Assembly (NCBI GenBank): GCA_022792295.1
Contig: JAAWAR010000029.1
Span: 1-32,456 of the forward strand
Length of the DNA: 32,456 nt
Reading direction: 5' to 3'
DNA from: Lachnospiraceae bacterium
Lineage (GTDB): Bacteria > Bacillota > Clostridia > Lachnospirales > Lachnospiraceae
Below are positions 24,382-31,191 of the stretch, one piece after another. The position numbers and the translations under genes were made by a program. Numbering within the stretch: position 1 is the first letter of the stretch; the number at the start of each line of letters is the position of its first letter. Below the pieces are notes generated by a model, which worked only from the letters and a program-made list of their open reading frames with translations, did no database searches and was not told the origin of the DNA.

Positions 24382-25188
24382 ATGACAGATTCTATATTCA
24401 GGCAGTTTTCCCTTGAAGGAAAGCTGGCGCTTGTGACCGGTGCGGCACACGGAATCGGCTTTGCGATTGCAGAGGCCTATGCGGCGGCCGGCGCGAGAAT
24501 TGCGTTTAACTGCAGCAGCCGGGACTCTCTGGAGCGCGGACTGGCAGCTTACCGGGAAAAGGGCGTTGATGCCCTGGGCTATGTGTGCGACGTGACCGAC
24601 GAGGCGGCGGTGCAGGGTATGGTTTCCGAGATCGAAAGGATGGCGGGCCCAGTCGATATTCTCGTGAACAACGCCGGAATTATCAGGCGGACGCCGATGC
24701 ATGAGATGAGTGCAGAGGAATTTCGCCGGGTCGTGGACGTGGATCTGAACGCTCCGTTTATTGTTTCAAAGGCGGTGATTCCGTCGATGATGAAAAAGGG
24801 CGGCGGAAAGATTATCAACATCTGTTCCATGATGTCAGAGCTTGGGCGGGAGACGGTGTCCGCCTATGCGGCAGCAAAGGGCGGTTTAAAGATGCTGACG
24901 AAAAACATTGCATCGGAGTACGGCGGGTACAACATCCAGTGCAACGGCATCGGCCCGGGCTATATCGCGACCTCCCAGACGGCGCCTTTAAGAGAGCGCA
25001 GAGAGGACGGATCGAGGCATCCGTTTGACCAGTTTATTATTTCCAAAACTCCGGCGGCGCGCTGGGGGTGTGTGGAGGATTTGACAGGCCCGGCGGTATT
25101 TTTGGCTTCCGCGGCATCGGACTTCGTAAACGGGCATGTGCTGTATGTAGACGGCGGAATCCTGGCTTATATCGGAAAGCAGCCGTAG
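24382..25188 (+). CDS. kduD: 2-dehydro-3-deoxy-D-gluconate 5-dehydrogenase (KduD, SDR family)
   Basis: Reduces 2,5-diketo-3-deoxygluconate to 2-keto-3-deoxygluconate with NAD(P)H. The 268-residue protein is a classical short-chain dehydrogenase. The cofactor loop TGAAHGIGFAIAEAYAAAGA is at residues 20-39, NNAGIIRRTPMHEMS lies in the middle, and the catalytic Ser, Tyr and Lys occur in SMMSELGRETVSAYAAAKGG. NGIGPGYIATSQTAPLR and a C-terminal FVNGHVLYVDGGILAY follow. It completes a kduI-kduD pair. No KDG kinase or aldolase lies in view, so later steps are encoded elsewhere. It ends in TAG. Confidence 0.94.
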   Translation: MTDSIFRQFSLEGKLALVTGAAHGIGFAIAEAYAAAGARIAFNCSSRDSLERGLAAYREKGVDALGYVCDVTDEAAVQGMVSEIERMAGPVDILVNNAGIIRRTPMHEMSAEEFRRVVDVDLNAPFIVSKAVIPSMMKKGGGKIINICSMMSELGRETVSAYAAAKGGLKMLTKNIASEYGGYNIQCNGIGPGYIATSQTAPLRERREDGSRHPFDQFIISKTPAARWGCVEDLTGPAVFLASAASDFVNGHVLYVDGGILAYIGKQP

Positions 25189-25259
25189 AAAGAGAGTGGA
25201 AAGAGGCTGATGCGTGCAAAGCCAGGTGTCCATAAGGGAGTAAAATCAATTTTGCAGGA

Positions 25260-25282
25260 CAGCATGGCAGTTTGCTATGCTG
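25260..25282 (+). terminator. probable terminator after kduD
   Basis: CAGCATGGCA (25260-25269) and TGCTATGCTG (25273-25282) form a 10-bp stem with one G-U pair and a 3-nt loop, followed by CCTTGCTTTTCT. It lies 70 bp after kduD, at the edge of the recombinase remnant. Confidence 0.5.
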
Positions 25283-25388
25283 CCTTGCTTTTCTCTGCTG
25301 TTCAGTTGCCTGCTCGTTATTGGGGAGATTGACTTCCCCGATAAAGTTCCATACAAGCTGTATCCTCTGCTGCCGGTGTCCGCTGGAC

Positions 25389-25764
25389 TTGTCGTTTCGC
25401 TTTCTTGGCAGGACGGCGTTTGGTTGCCAATAACTCCTCGACCCGGTCCCATACCTTTTCAGCGATAATCGCAGGCTGCATATCGGGAAAAATCCGATAG
25501 TTTTCGGGCACGTTATAGAGCCGTTTTTTTTCGCTTTTTGCAAGGCGTATCATTTCATTCCAACCGGGTCTATCGGAAGTTCCCCCCAGACACCCCATGA
25601 TCAATGAAAAATGTGGGATTAGAAAAGCCGTTGTCTGTTGCGTACCTGGGCAGGATATTTCTTTGATCTACGATTGAATTGTCATCCCTATTAAGCGTGT
25701 CCTCTTGGGATAAGCAGGCGTATAAAGCGGTAATATTATCGGGATAATTTGTAGTTTCTGTCAT
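25389..25764 (-). pseudogene. large serine recombinase remnant (Tn4451/TndX-like)
   Basis: The first frame, from an ATG at 25764, reads ITALYACLSQEDTLNRDDNS and later FFIDHGVSG, the start of a large serine recombinase with the catalytic serine region expected near LSQED. After a GGGGGG run the reading jumps frame and continues with SDRPGWNEMIRLA. It then passes directly to KKRLYNVPENYRIFPDMQPA, a region normally some 200 residues further on, before ending near KRRPAKKAKRQ. So it has one frameshift, a large internal deletion and no C-terminal domain. It cannot be active and marks the footprint of an integrative element. Confidence 0.8.
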
Positions 25765-26241
25765 TGTGCATTCCGCCTGTAAGGAAGGTCCGATAAATGG
25801 GTTTGTATCTGCATTATAGAGGACTTTTGCCATCTTTTCATAGAGAAGTTCAGAGCCATTGCAGGAGGCTGATCCACGTAAATCGTGCCGACAATTTTGT
25901 AGCATACTGCTTCTCCCAACGGCTTGCCCCGTTTGGGGAGAAAACCACAGTTTTCCGTTTTTCTTTTCCCGCCCTTTTTGTGAATTGGGGTTGGTAGCAG
26001 GCACCGCAAATGAGTACCCATTTGCGGTTTGATTCTTTCGCAGCAAGCAGTGGAAAAGAGTATTCTTTTCCGAAAATGCAAAAAAGCCGAAGATTTTATA
26101 AAAATTTTCCAAACTTTTTTGTCATCACTCCTAATACGGTAGGCGCACCCTGTCGGGGTAAAGTGGGCGCAAAAATATGCTTGTCCCGTTGCTCAATATC
26201 CAATCGAAAAGGAGCAATTTGCTGCAGAAAATGGAAAAGAA
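25765..26241 (-). other. remnant region upstream of recombinase, no intact gene
   Basis: About 480 bp without an intact gene. Two overlapping minus-strand frames give fragments such as CYKIVGTIYV and GSELLYEKMAKVLYNADTN that would fit one small protein if a frameshift is allowed. Such small genes (TnpW-like) often precede these recombinases, but the match is weak. I see no other feature. Confidence 0.3.
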
Positions 26242-26272
26242 AATTGCCGCAGATTTTCAACCTGCGGCAATT
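26242..26272 (-). terminator. terminator of the MunI-like methylase gene
   Basis: A perfect 11-bp stem, AATTGCCGCAG (26242-26252) and CTGCGGCAATT (26262-26272), with a 9-nt loop. On the minus strand it is followed by TTCTTTTCC and lies 20 bp after the methylase stop. Confidence 0.8.
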
Positions 26273-26292
26273 CAAATAAAATTTTCTATAAA

Positions 26293-27009
26293 TTACTGCT
26301 TACTATTAACAAGCGAGTTGATACCTGTTCCTATTTCAATTTTTGAACTGGGAATTTCAAGACCCCAATTATCCCATCCATAAAAGTTGTTTCTTGCAAA
26401 CAATTCGATTTTATCTTGTTCCGGGAACATCTTTGTTATTCTGTCGATTACCTCAATCGGTTTTTCACTATGCTTTCCTCGCGGTATCGCCAGCATTTGT
26501 CGAATATTTCTTGCACCTCTTGGCGTGGGAAATTTTCCTTTTTTGAAAGCAAGTACAAATTCTGTCTGTGACAGAGTGTACCGCCCGGGATTGTGAATCA
26601 TTTTGTCCCAAACAAAGGCAACGGTCTTATATTCAAAGCCCCAAGATGTTCCAAGCTCTATCGCATTAGACAACTGCGGCCCCGTTGTCCACATAAACAA
26701 AATGCAGTCATCATCAGCTATTGCCTTAACATCCAACTCTTTAAGCTGCTTTAATTTTAAAGTAGGGTATTTAAAAGCCGCTGAACTTAAAAATATTTTT
26801 TTCTCAAAACCTATATTCTCATCTTTAATAGTTGTTTTATCATATTGCATTTTTCCTCCATAATCCCATGGGGGATCCGCATAAATAACTTGATACTTTT
26901 TATTACTTGGTAACTGCGGATAGATATTCTCTAAAGGATTTATTTTTATCCTTTTCTCAGCCTGTTTACTATATAGAGAATAGGCTGTAACCGTATTATT
27001 CTTTTCCAT
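26293..27009 (-). CDS. MT-A70 family adenine-N6 DNA methyltransferase (M.MunI-like)
   Basis: Protects DNA from the partner nuclease by N6-adenine methylation, probably at CAATTG. The 238-residue protein has the SAM/catalytic motif VIYADPPWDYGG at about residues 40-51, DDDCILFMWTTGPQLSNAIE, WGFEYKTVAFVWDK, a PRGKHSEKPIEVIDRI block and the C-terminal IELFARNNFYGWDNWG, the usual order of MT-A70 methylases. It is complete, unlike the one near 9.6 kb, and AT-rich like its neighbours. It is divergent from the controller and nuclease genes and has its own strong promoter. The recognition site is inferred from the nuclease's similarity to MunI. Confidence 0.9.
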   Translation of the reverse strand: MEKNNTVTAYSLYSKQAEKRIKINPLENIYPQLPSNKKYQVIYADPPWDYGGKMQYDKTTIKDENIGFEKKIFLSSAAFKYPTLKLKQLKELDVKAIADDDCILFMWTTGPQLSNAIELGTSWGFEYKTVAFVWDKMIHNPGRYTLSQTEFVLAFKKGKFPTPRGARNIRQMLAIPRGKHSEKPIEVIDRITKMFPEQDKIELFARNNFYGWDNWGLEIPSSKIEIGTGINSLVNSKQ

Positions 27010-27043
27010 ACCTGAAACCCTACCTATACAAAATCATAAATTG

Positions 27044-27072
27044 ATTATACTTGAATTTTCTGTAGAAGTCAA
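27044..27072 (-). promoter_or_regulatory. promoter of the MunI-like methylase, overlapping a CAATTG site
   Basis: Minus strand: TTGACT (27072-27067), 17-bp spacer, TATAAT (27049-27044). The -35 box overlaps CAATTG at 27070-27075, the expected target of this R-M system. Confidence 0.75.
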
Positions 27073-27080
27073 TTGAAATG

Positions 27081-27128
27081 TTGCTTATAATCCGTTGCCT
27101 TAAAATCATCAGTTGAGTATTTTATAAT
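27081..27128 (+). promoter_or_regulatory. controller/nuclease promoter region with tandem repeats
   Basis: A TATAAT -10 box at 27123-27128 lies upstream of the controller gene, with only a poor -35 box. Two imperfect direct repeats, TTGCTTATAATC (27081-27092) and TTGCCTTAAAATC (27095-27107), lie just before it and may bind the controller protein. Confidence 0.4.
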
Positions 27129-27153
27129 TAAATGTTTAGGTGGTGATTATCGT

Positions 27154-27360
27154 ATGATTACAAAAAAATTCGGATACAGAGTTAAGGAACTCAGATGTAA
27201 TCTTGGCATTAGCCAGGAAAAATTTGCATTAGCCATTGATATGGATAGAACGTATCTCGCTTCCGTAGAAAGTGGCAAACGCAATATATCTCTAAACAAC
27301 ATTTCGAAAATTGCTGCTGGCCTTGGAGTTACTTTAGAGGAATTATTTAGGGGGTTATAA
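27154..27360 (+). CDS. R-M controller protein (C protein, XRE-type HTH)
   Basis: A 68-residue regulator that times nuclease expression in many type II R-M systems. The helix-turn-helix spans about residues 8-62: KELRCNLGISQEKFALAIDM, RTYLASVESGKRNISLNNIS and GLGVTLEELF. Length and layout match C proteins such as C.MunI. It is preceded by AGGTGG. Its stop is four bases before the nuclease start, so controller and nuclease share a message, the standard arrangement that delays cutting until methylation is established. Confidence 0.88.
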   Translation: MITKKFGYRVKELRCNLGISQEKFALAIDMDRTYLASVESGKRNISLNNISKIAAGLGVTLEELFRGL

Positions 27361-27364
27361 AAGG

Positions 27365-27973
27365 ATGGGTAAAAAGGCGCTTAGTGGTCGGGATAATTGG
27401 CAAGAACAAGGAGGAACAAAAGCATTACAAGCCGAGAAAAACTTATATGTCGTTTTTCGGCAATATTTTGAAGGCACAGACTATGTGCTGCACGAAAAGC
27501 CTAAACACTTGAAAAATCTGTATGCTAAGGTTCAGTTGTCAGAGGATGTATTATCTCAAATATACAATCCGCTTATCGATTTGAAAAAAACGAAATGGGG
27601 TGTGTCGCCAGACTTTGCCATTGAAAATAAGAGAACAGGAAAAATTCTATTTGGGGAAATTAAGCGGCAAGACGGATGGGTAGAGGATAAAAATCCAAGT
27701 GCAGGTCGGGGGAACGCACATGAAAGACTTTGTAAACTGTTCACTCCAGGACTTCTAAATGCCTATCGAGAGATTGGGGGGATATACAGCAACGATATTC
27801 TTCCTTTTTGGGTTGTGTTTGAGGGGGACATTACGAGAGACCCTAAAAGAAATCGAGAAATTGCATTTTGGTTTAATGGATATGACAAAAACTATTTCAT
27901 GTGGCGACCGAATATGACCGCAGATGATTTGACTGAACATTTTGATTTATACTTAAAGCCATATCTTGATTGA
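27365..27973 (+). CDS. type II restriction endonuclease, MunI-like (expected target CAATTG)
   Basis: Cuts double-stranded DNA at the unmethylated target. The 202-residue protein is the same length as MunI as I remember it, and its catalytic triad falls at the same numbers: Asp83 in SPDFAIEN, Glu98 and Lys100 in FGEIKRQDGW. The recognition segment GRGNAHER (114-121) contains the GNAxER motif shared by MunI and EcoRI. Blocks WGVSPDFAIEN and LPFWVVFEGDITRDPKRNRE are near-identical to what I recall of MunI. The gene is complete and AT-rich, and follows the controller gene by four bases. The target is inferred from family resemblance, not shown. Confidence 0.92.
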   Translation: MGKKALSGRDNWQEQGGTKALQAEKNLYVVFRQYFEGTDYVLHEKPKHLKNLYAKVQLSEDVLSQIYNPLIDLKKTKWGVSPDFAIENKRTGKILFGEIKRQDGWVEDKNPSAGRGNAHERLCKLFTPGLLNAYREIGGIYSNDILPFWVVFEGDITRDPKRNREIAFWFNGYDKNYFMWRPNMTADDLTEHFDLYLKPYLD

Positions 27974-28256
27974 TATAATTGACATATGAGGTTACGATAT
28001 TATATAGCAAAGCCAAGAAAAGACGTCGAGGATAAACTATGCGATTCGTGCCCTAGATGTGATTGGATTTCTGCCGGGATTTCGGGAGTGGCAAAATGCT
28101 TTTCCATCGTTCCATAGGGGCATAAAGGAATTGGGCAAGAAGCTACTGACCTTTTACCCCCAGTAGACAGATGATCGCGTTTTTCTCTCAAATATGTCAG
28201 TATATGGATCACATAAGGTGATAGGAGAGAAATGTGGGCTTGTAAAGAAAAAACAC
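27974..28256. other. gene-free segment at the right edge of the R-M island
   Basis: About 280 bp with no convincing gene. All frames are short and lack ribosome sites. A 9-bp sequence GCAAAGCCA at 28007-28015 repeats one at 25216-25224, just after kduD, in the same orientation. The segment may be scar sequence from insertion. I see nothing else in it. Confidence 0.4.
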
Positions 28257-28285
28257 TTGACACCATACTTGATTTATAGTATGAT
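28257..28285 (+). promoter_or_regulatory. promoter of the ylxM-ffh operon
   Basis: A consensus TTGACA at 28257-28262 and TATGAT at 28280-28285 with a 17-bp spacer, 18 bp before the ylxM start. Confidence 0.85.
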
Positions 28286-28302
28286 AACGCAGGTGAGCAG
28301 AT

Positions 28303-28644
28303 ATGGAAAAGATTGTGGAGCAGGGGCTTTTATATGACTTTTATGGTGAGCTTCTGACGGCTCATCAGAGGCGGATCTATGAGGATGTGGTGTTTCATGA
28401 TATGTCACTCAGCGAGATCGCCGAGGAGCAGGGAATCAGCCGGCAGGGAGTCCATGATCTCATAAAGCGCTGTGATAAGATCCTGAACGGATATGAGGAA
28501 AAGCTCGGGCTGATCAGGAAATTCAATCAGACAAAAAAGATGGTGGCAGAAATCCGGGAGCTGGCTGAGGCTTACAGGGTAAGTAAAGACAGCAGCCTGG
28601 TTGAGAGGATTGAGCAGATTTCCGGGGAGATCGGAAGGCTGTAA
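28303..28644 (+). CDS. ylxM: YlxM-family HTH protein, SRP operon
   Basis: A 113-residue helix-turn-helix protein found immediately upstream of ffh in many Firmicutes. YlxM in streptococci has been tied to SRP function. It shows LLYDFYGELLTAHQRRIYED followed by a sigma-like HTH, LSEIAEEQGISRQGVHDLIK, and a helical tail. The start is preceded by AGGTGAG. It lies 24 bp before ffh and is clearly cotranscribed. Confidence 0.9.
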   Translation: MEKIVEQGLLYDFYGELLTAHQRRIYEDVVFHDMSLSEIAEEQGISRQGVHDLIKRCDKILNGYEEKLGLIRKFNQTKKMVAEIRELAEAYRVSKDSSLVERIEQISGEIGRL

Positions 28645-28668
28645 CCCGGTTCTGGAGGGAGAGATTGC

Positions 28669-30027
28669 ATGGCGTTTGAAAGCCTGGCGGATAAACTACA
28701 GAATGTTTTCAAAAGCTTAAGAGGCAAGGGCCGCCTGACGGAGGCTGATGTAAAGGCCGCACTAAGAGAGGTAAAAATGGCGCTTCTTGAGGCGGATGTA
28801 AACTTTAAAGTAGTCAGGGATTTTATCAAATCGGTCCAGGAGCGTGCGGTCGGGCAGGATGTTTTAACTAGCCTGACACCGGGGCAGATGGTCATAAAAG
28901 TCGTCAATGAGGAGCTTGTAAAGCTGATGGGCTCCGAGACGAAGGAGCTTGCCCTAAAATCTGCGAATGAGATTACGGTGATCATGATGATCGGTCTGCA
29001 GGGCGCCGGCAAGACGACGACGACCGCAAAGTTAGCCGGGAAGTTTAAGGCAAAGGGCAGAAAACCGCTTCTGGCGGCCTGTGACGTATACCGCCCCGCG
29101 GCGATCAAGCAGCTTCAGGTCAACGGAGAGAAGGTCGGTGTGCCGGTCTTTTCGATGGGAGACACGCATTCCCCGGTTGACATTGCCAAGGCAGCCGTGG
29201 AGCATGCGAAGAAGGAAGGCCTGAACCTGGTGTTTTTAGATACCGCGGGCCGTCTGCAGATCGACGAGGAGATGATGGAGGAGCTCGTCCGTATCAAGGA
29301 AGCGGTTTCGGTTGATCAGACGCTTTTGGTGGCGGATGCGATGACGGGTCAGGACGCGGTCAATGTAGCCGGAAGGTTTCATGAAAAGATCGGCATCGAC
29401 GGAGTCATCCTCACAAAGCTGGATGGCGATACAAGGGGCGGAGCGGCACTTTCGATCCGTTCCGTGACAGGGCAGCCGATTTTGTATGTCGGAATGGGAG
29501 AAAAGCTGTCTGATCTGGAGCAGTTCTATCCGGACCGTATGGCGTCGAGGATTCTTGGCATGGGGGATATCCTCTCCCTGATTGAGAAAGCGGAGCTTGA
29601 CTTAAGCGAGGAAAAAGCCCGCGAGATGAGCCAGAAGCTCAGAAAGGCCGAGTTTGATTTTAACGATTTCCTGGATCAGATGAATCAAATCAAGAAGATG
29701 GGCGGCATGTCCGGGATCCTGAATCTGATGCCGGGTATGGCGCAGATGAAGGGAAATGTTGATATAGATGAAAAGTCCATGGACCGTGTCGAGGCAATTA
29801 TCCTTTCGATGACAAAGGAGGAGCGGGCAAATCCATCGGTTTTAAACCCGTCCAGGAAACAGCGTATCGCGAAGGGTGCGGGCGTTGACATCGCCGAGGT
29901 AAATCGGATTGTCAAGCAGTTTGAGCAGTCCAAAAAGCTCATGAAACAGCTTCCGGGCCTGATGGGAGGCAAGAAGGGCAGAGGCGGACTTGCCGGTATG
30001 ATGGGCAGGATGAAGCTTCCGTTTTAA
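28669..30027 (+). CDS. ffh: signal recognition particle protein Ffh
   Basis: The GTPase of the bacterial signal recognition particle, which delivers membrane proteins to the translocon. The 452-residue protein has the N domain (1-90), the G domain (about 100-295) with GLQGAGKTTTTAKLA, DVYRPAAIKQL, LDTAGRLQIDEEM and TKLDGDTRGGAALS, and the methionine-rich M domain (about 325-452). The M domain carries MGGMSGILNLMPGM for signal-peptide and RNA binding. Length is standard. It is followed by rpsP after 101 bp. Confidence 0.98.
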   Translation: MAFESLADKLQNVFKSLRGKGRLTEADVKAALREVKMALLEADVNFKVVRDFIKSVQERAVGQDVLTSLTPGQMVIKVVNEELVKLMGSETKELALKSANEITVIMMIGLQGAGKTTTTAKLAGKFKAKGRKPLLAACDVYRPAAIKQLQVNGEKVGVPVFSMGDTHSPVDIAKAAVEHAKKEGLNLVFLDTAGRLQIDEEMMEELVRIKEAVSVDQTLLVADAMTGQDAVNVAGRFHEKIGIDGVILTKLDGDTRGGAALSIRSVTGQPILYVGMGEKLSDLEQFYPDRMASRILGMGDILSLIEKAELDLSEEKAREMSQKLRKAEFDFNDFLDQMNQIKKMGGMSGILNLMPGMAQMKGNVDIDEKSMDRVEAIILSMTKEERANPSVLNPSRKQRIAKGAGVDIAEVNRIVKQFEQSKKLMKQLPGLMGGKKGRGGLAGMMGRMKLPF

Positions 30028-30043
30028 AACATGGAAAGCAAAC

Positions 30044-30098
30044 GCGGGTTATCCCGCTTAAGCTGATAAAGCGGCAGGAAGGGAAACAAAACCGCCGC
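30044..30098 (+). other. hairpins in the rpsP leader
   Basis: Between ffh and rpsP, GCGGG/CCCGC (30044-30048 with 30053-30057) and GCGGC/GCCGC (30071-30075 with 30094-30098) can pair. No T-run follows either, so they may stabilise or tune the rpsP message rather than end it. Confidence 0.3.
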
Positions 30099-30128
30099 AC
30101 AAAAGAATTTTCAAGGAGGTGAAATGAA

Positions 30129-30374
30129 ATGGCAGTAAAGATGAGACTGAGAAGAATGGGTCAGAAAAAGGCTCCTTTTTATAGAATCGTAGTTGCAGAT
30201 TCCCGTTCCCCGAGAGACGGTAGATTTATCTAGGAAGTTGGCTACTATGATCCGAACTGCGATCCGAGCGTAGTAAAGTTTAATGAGGAAGCTGCGAAAA
30301 AGTGGTTAGCAACAGGTGCACAGCCGACTGAGACCGTCGGCAAGCTCTTAAAGGTAGCCGGCATCACCCAGTAA
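30129..30374 (+). pseudogene. rpsP: 30S ribosomal protein S16, interrupted by an in-frame TAG
   Basis: S16 binds 16S rRNA and is needed for 30S assembly. The reading frame starts at 30129 behind a perfect AAGGAGGTGA site and gives [20 protein letters not shown], then [12 protein letters not shown]. Codon 35 is TAG (30231-30233). The same frame continues EVGYYDPNCDPSVVKFNEEA and ends normally in AGITQ after 81 codons, the usual family length. The family normally has Glu-Glu at this point (GRFIEEVG), so one G-to-T change would make TAG from GAG. No other part is damaged. Genes nearby use TAG as a normal stop. The cause could be a sequencing error, a recent mutation with suppression, or a second rpsP copy. 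Confidence 0.9.
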
Positions 30375-30388
30375 TGTGAGGTGTTTTT

Positions 30389-30616
30389 ATGAAAGGATTG
30401 GTTGAAGTTATCGCCAAGGCGCTGGTTGATAATCCGGATGAGGTCGTTGTCACAGAGACAGAAAAAGACGATGAGATTGTCATTGAGCTGAAGGTCGCCC
30501 CCTCGGACATGGGAAAGGTGATCGGCAAGCAGGGTCGGATTGCGAAAGCGATCCGCTCCGTGGTGAAGGCGGCTTCTTCTAAGACGGAAAAAAAGGTGAT
30601 TGTAGAAATTCAGTGA
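30389..30616 (+). CDS. khpA: KH-domain RNA-binding protein KhpA
   Basis: A 75-residue single KH-domain protein that binds RNA, works with KhpB in cell-elongation control in streptococci, and typically lies between rpsP and rimM. The RNA-binding GxxG loop reads VIGKQGRIAKAIRSVVKAAS. The start has GAGG. It is followed directly by a terminator-like hairpin before rimM. Confidence 0.93.
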   Translation: MKGLVEVIAKALVDNPDEVVVTETEKDDEIVIELKVAPSDMGKVIGKQGRIAKAIRSVVKAASSKTEKKVIVEIQ

Positions 30617-30622
30617 CAATGG

Positions 30623-30657
30623 GGACCGCAAGGCGAAAGTCTTTGGCGGTCCTTTTT
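30623..30657 (+). terminator. intrinsic terminator or attenuator between khpA and rimM
   Basis: GGACCGC (30623-30629) and GCGGTCC (30646-30652) pair, followed by TTTTT (30653-30657). It begins 6 bases after the khpA stop and ends just before the rimM ribosome site GCGGAGGAG, so it could lower rimM-trmD relative to the upstream genes. Confidence 0.6.
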
Positions 30658-30669
30658 GCGGAGGAGCTT

Positions 30670-31182
30670 ATGGAACAATTTTTGCGGGTCGGTGTCATCA
30701 CCGCGCCCCACGGGGTCCGCGGCGAGGTCAAAGTATTTCCGACAACCGACGACGCAGGCCGGTTTAAGGAACTCAAGACGGTGCTTCTCGACCTTGGGTG
30801 CGAAAAAAGGAATCTTGAGATCGAGCAGGTAAGATTTTTTAAGAATCTTGTGCTCCTTAAATTCAAGGGGCTTGATAATAAAAACGACGTGGAGGCATGG
30901 CGGCAGAAGGATCTTTTAATCGAAAGGAGCCAGGCTGTAGAGCTTGCACCGGATGAGAATTTTATCGCGGATTTAATCGGCCTTTCGGTTATAAGCGATA
31001 CAGGGGAGGCATTAGGGACGCTTACAGACGTCCTCCGAACCGGCGCGAACGATGTCTACTGCGTGAAGAACAAAGAGGGGAAGCAGCTTCTGCTTCCGGC
31101 GATCCGGGAGTGTGTCCGTTCGGTGGATCTGGAATGCGGGAAGATCGTAGTCCATGTGCTTCCCGGGCTTTTGGAATTGTAG
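30670..31182 (+). CDS. rimM: ribosome maturation factor RimM
   Basis: Binds S19 and helps mature the 30S head. The 170-residue protein has the N-terminal VGVITAPHGVRGEVKVFPTT and the PRC-barrel half from about residue 95, with FIADLIGLSVIS, LRTGANDVYCVK and LLLPAIRECVRSVD. Length is normal. The ATG at 30670 follows GGAGGAG; a longer frame back to 30613 overlaps khpA and the hairpin and is rejected. The stop is TAG. trmD starts 9 bp later. Confidence 0.95.
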   Translation: MEQFLRVGVITAPHGVRGEVKVFPTTDDAGRFKELKTVLLDLGCEKRNLEIEQVRFFKNLVLLKFKGLDNKNDVEAWRQKDLLIERSQAVELAPDENFIADLIGLSVISDTGEALGTLTDVLRTGANDVYCVKNKEGKQLLLPAIRECVRSVDLECGKIVVHVLPGLLEL

Positions 31183-31191
31183 GGGGTTCCG

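Noticed and set aside
30231-30233. TAG reassigned to an amino acid in this organism
   Set aside because: Several intact genes in the window end in TAG at their normal family length, so general reassignment is not supported.
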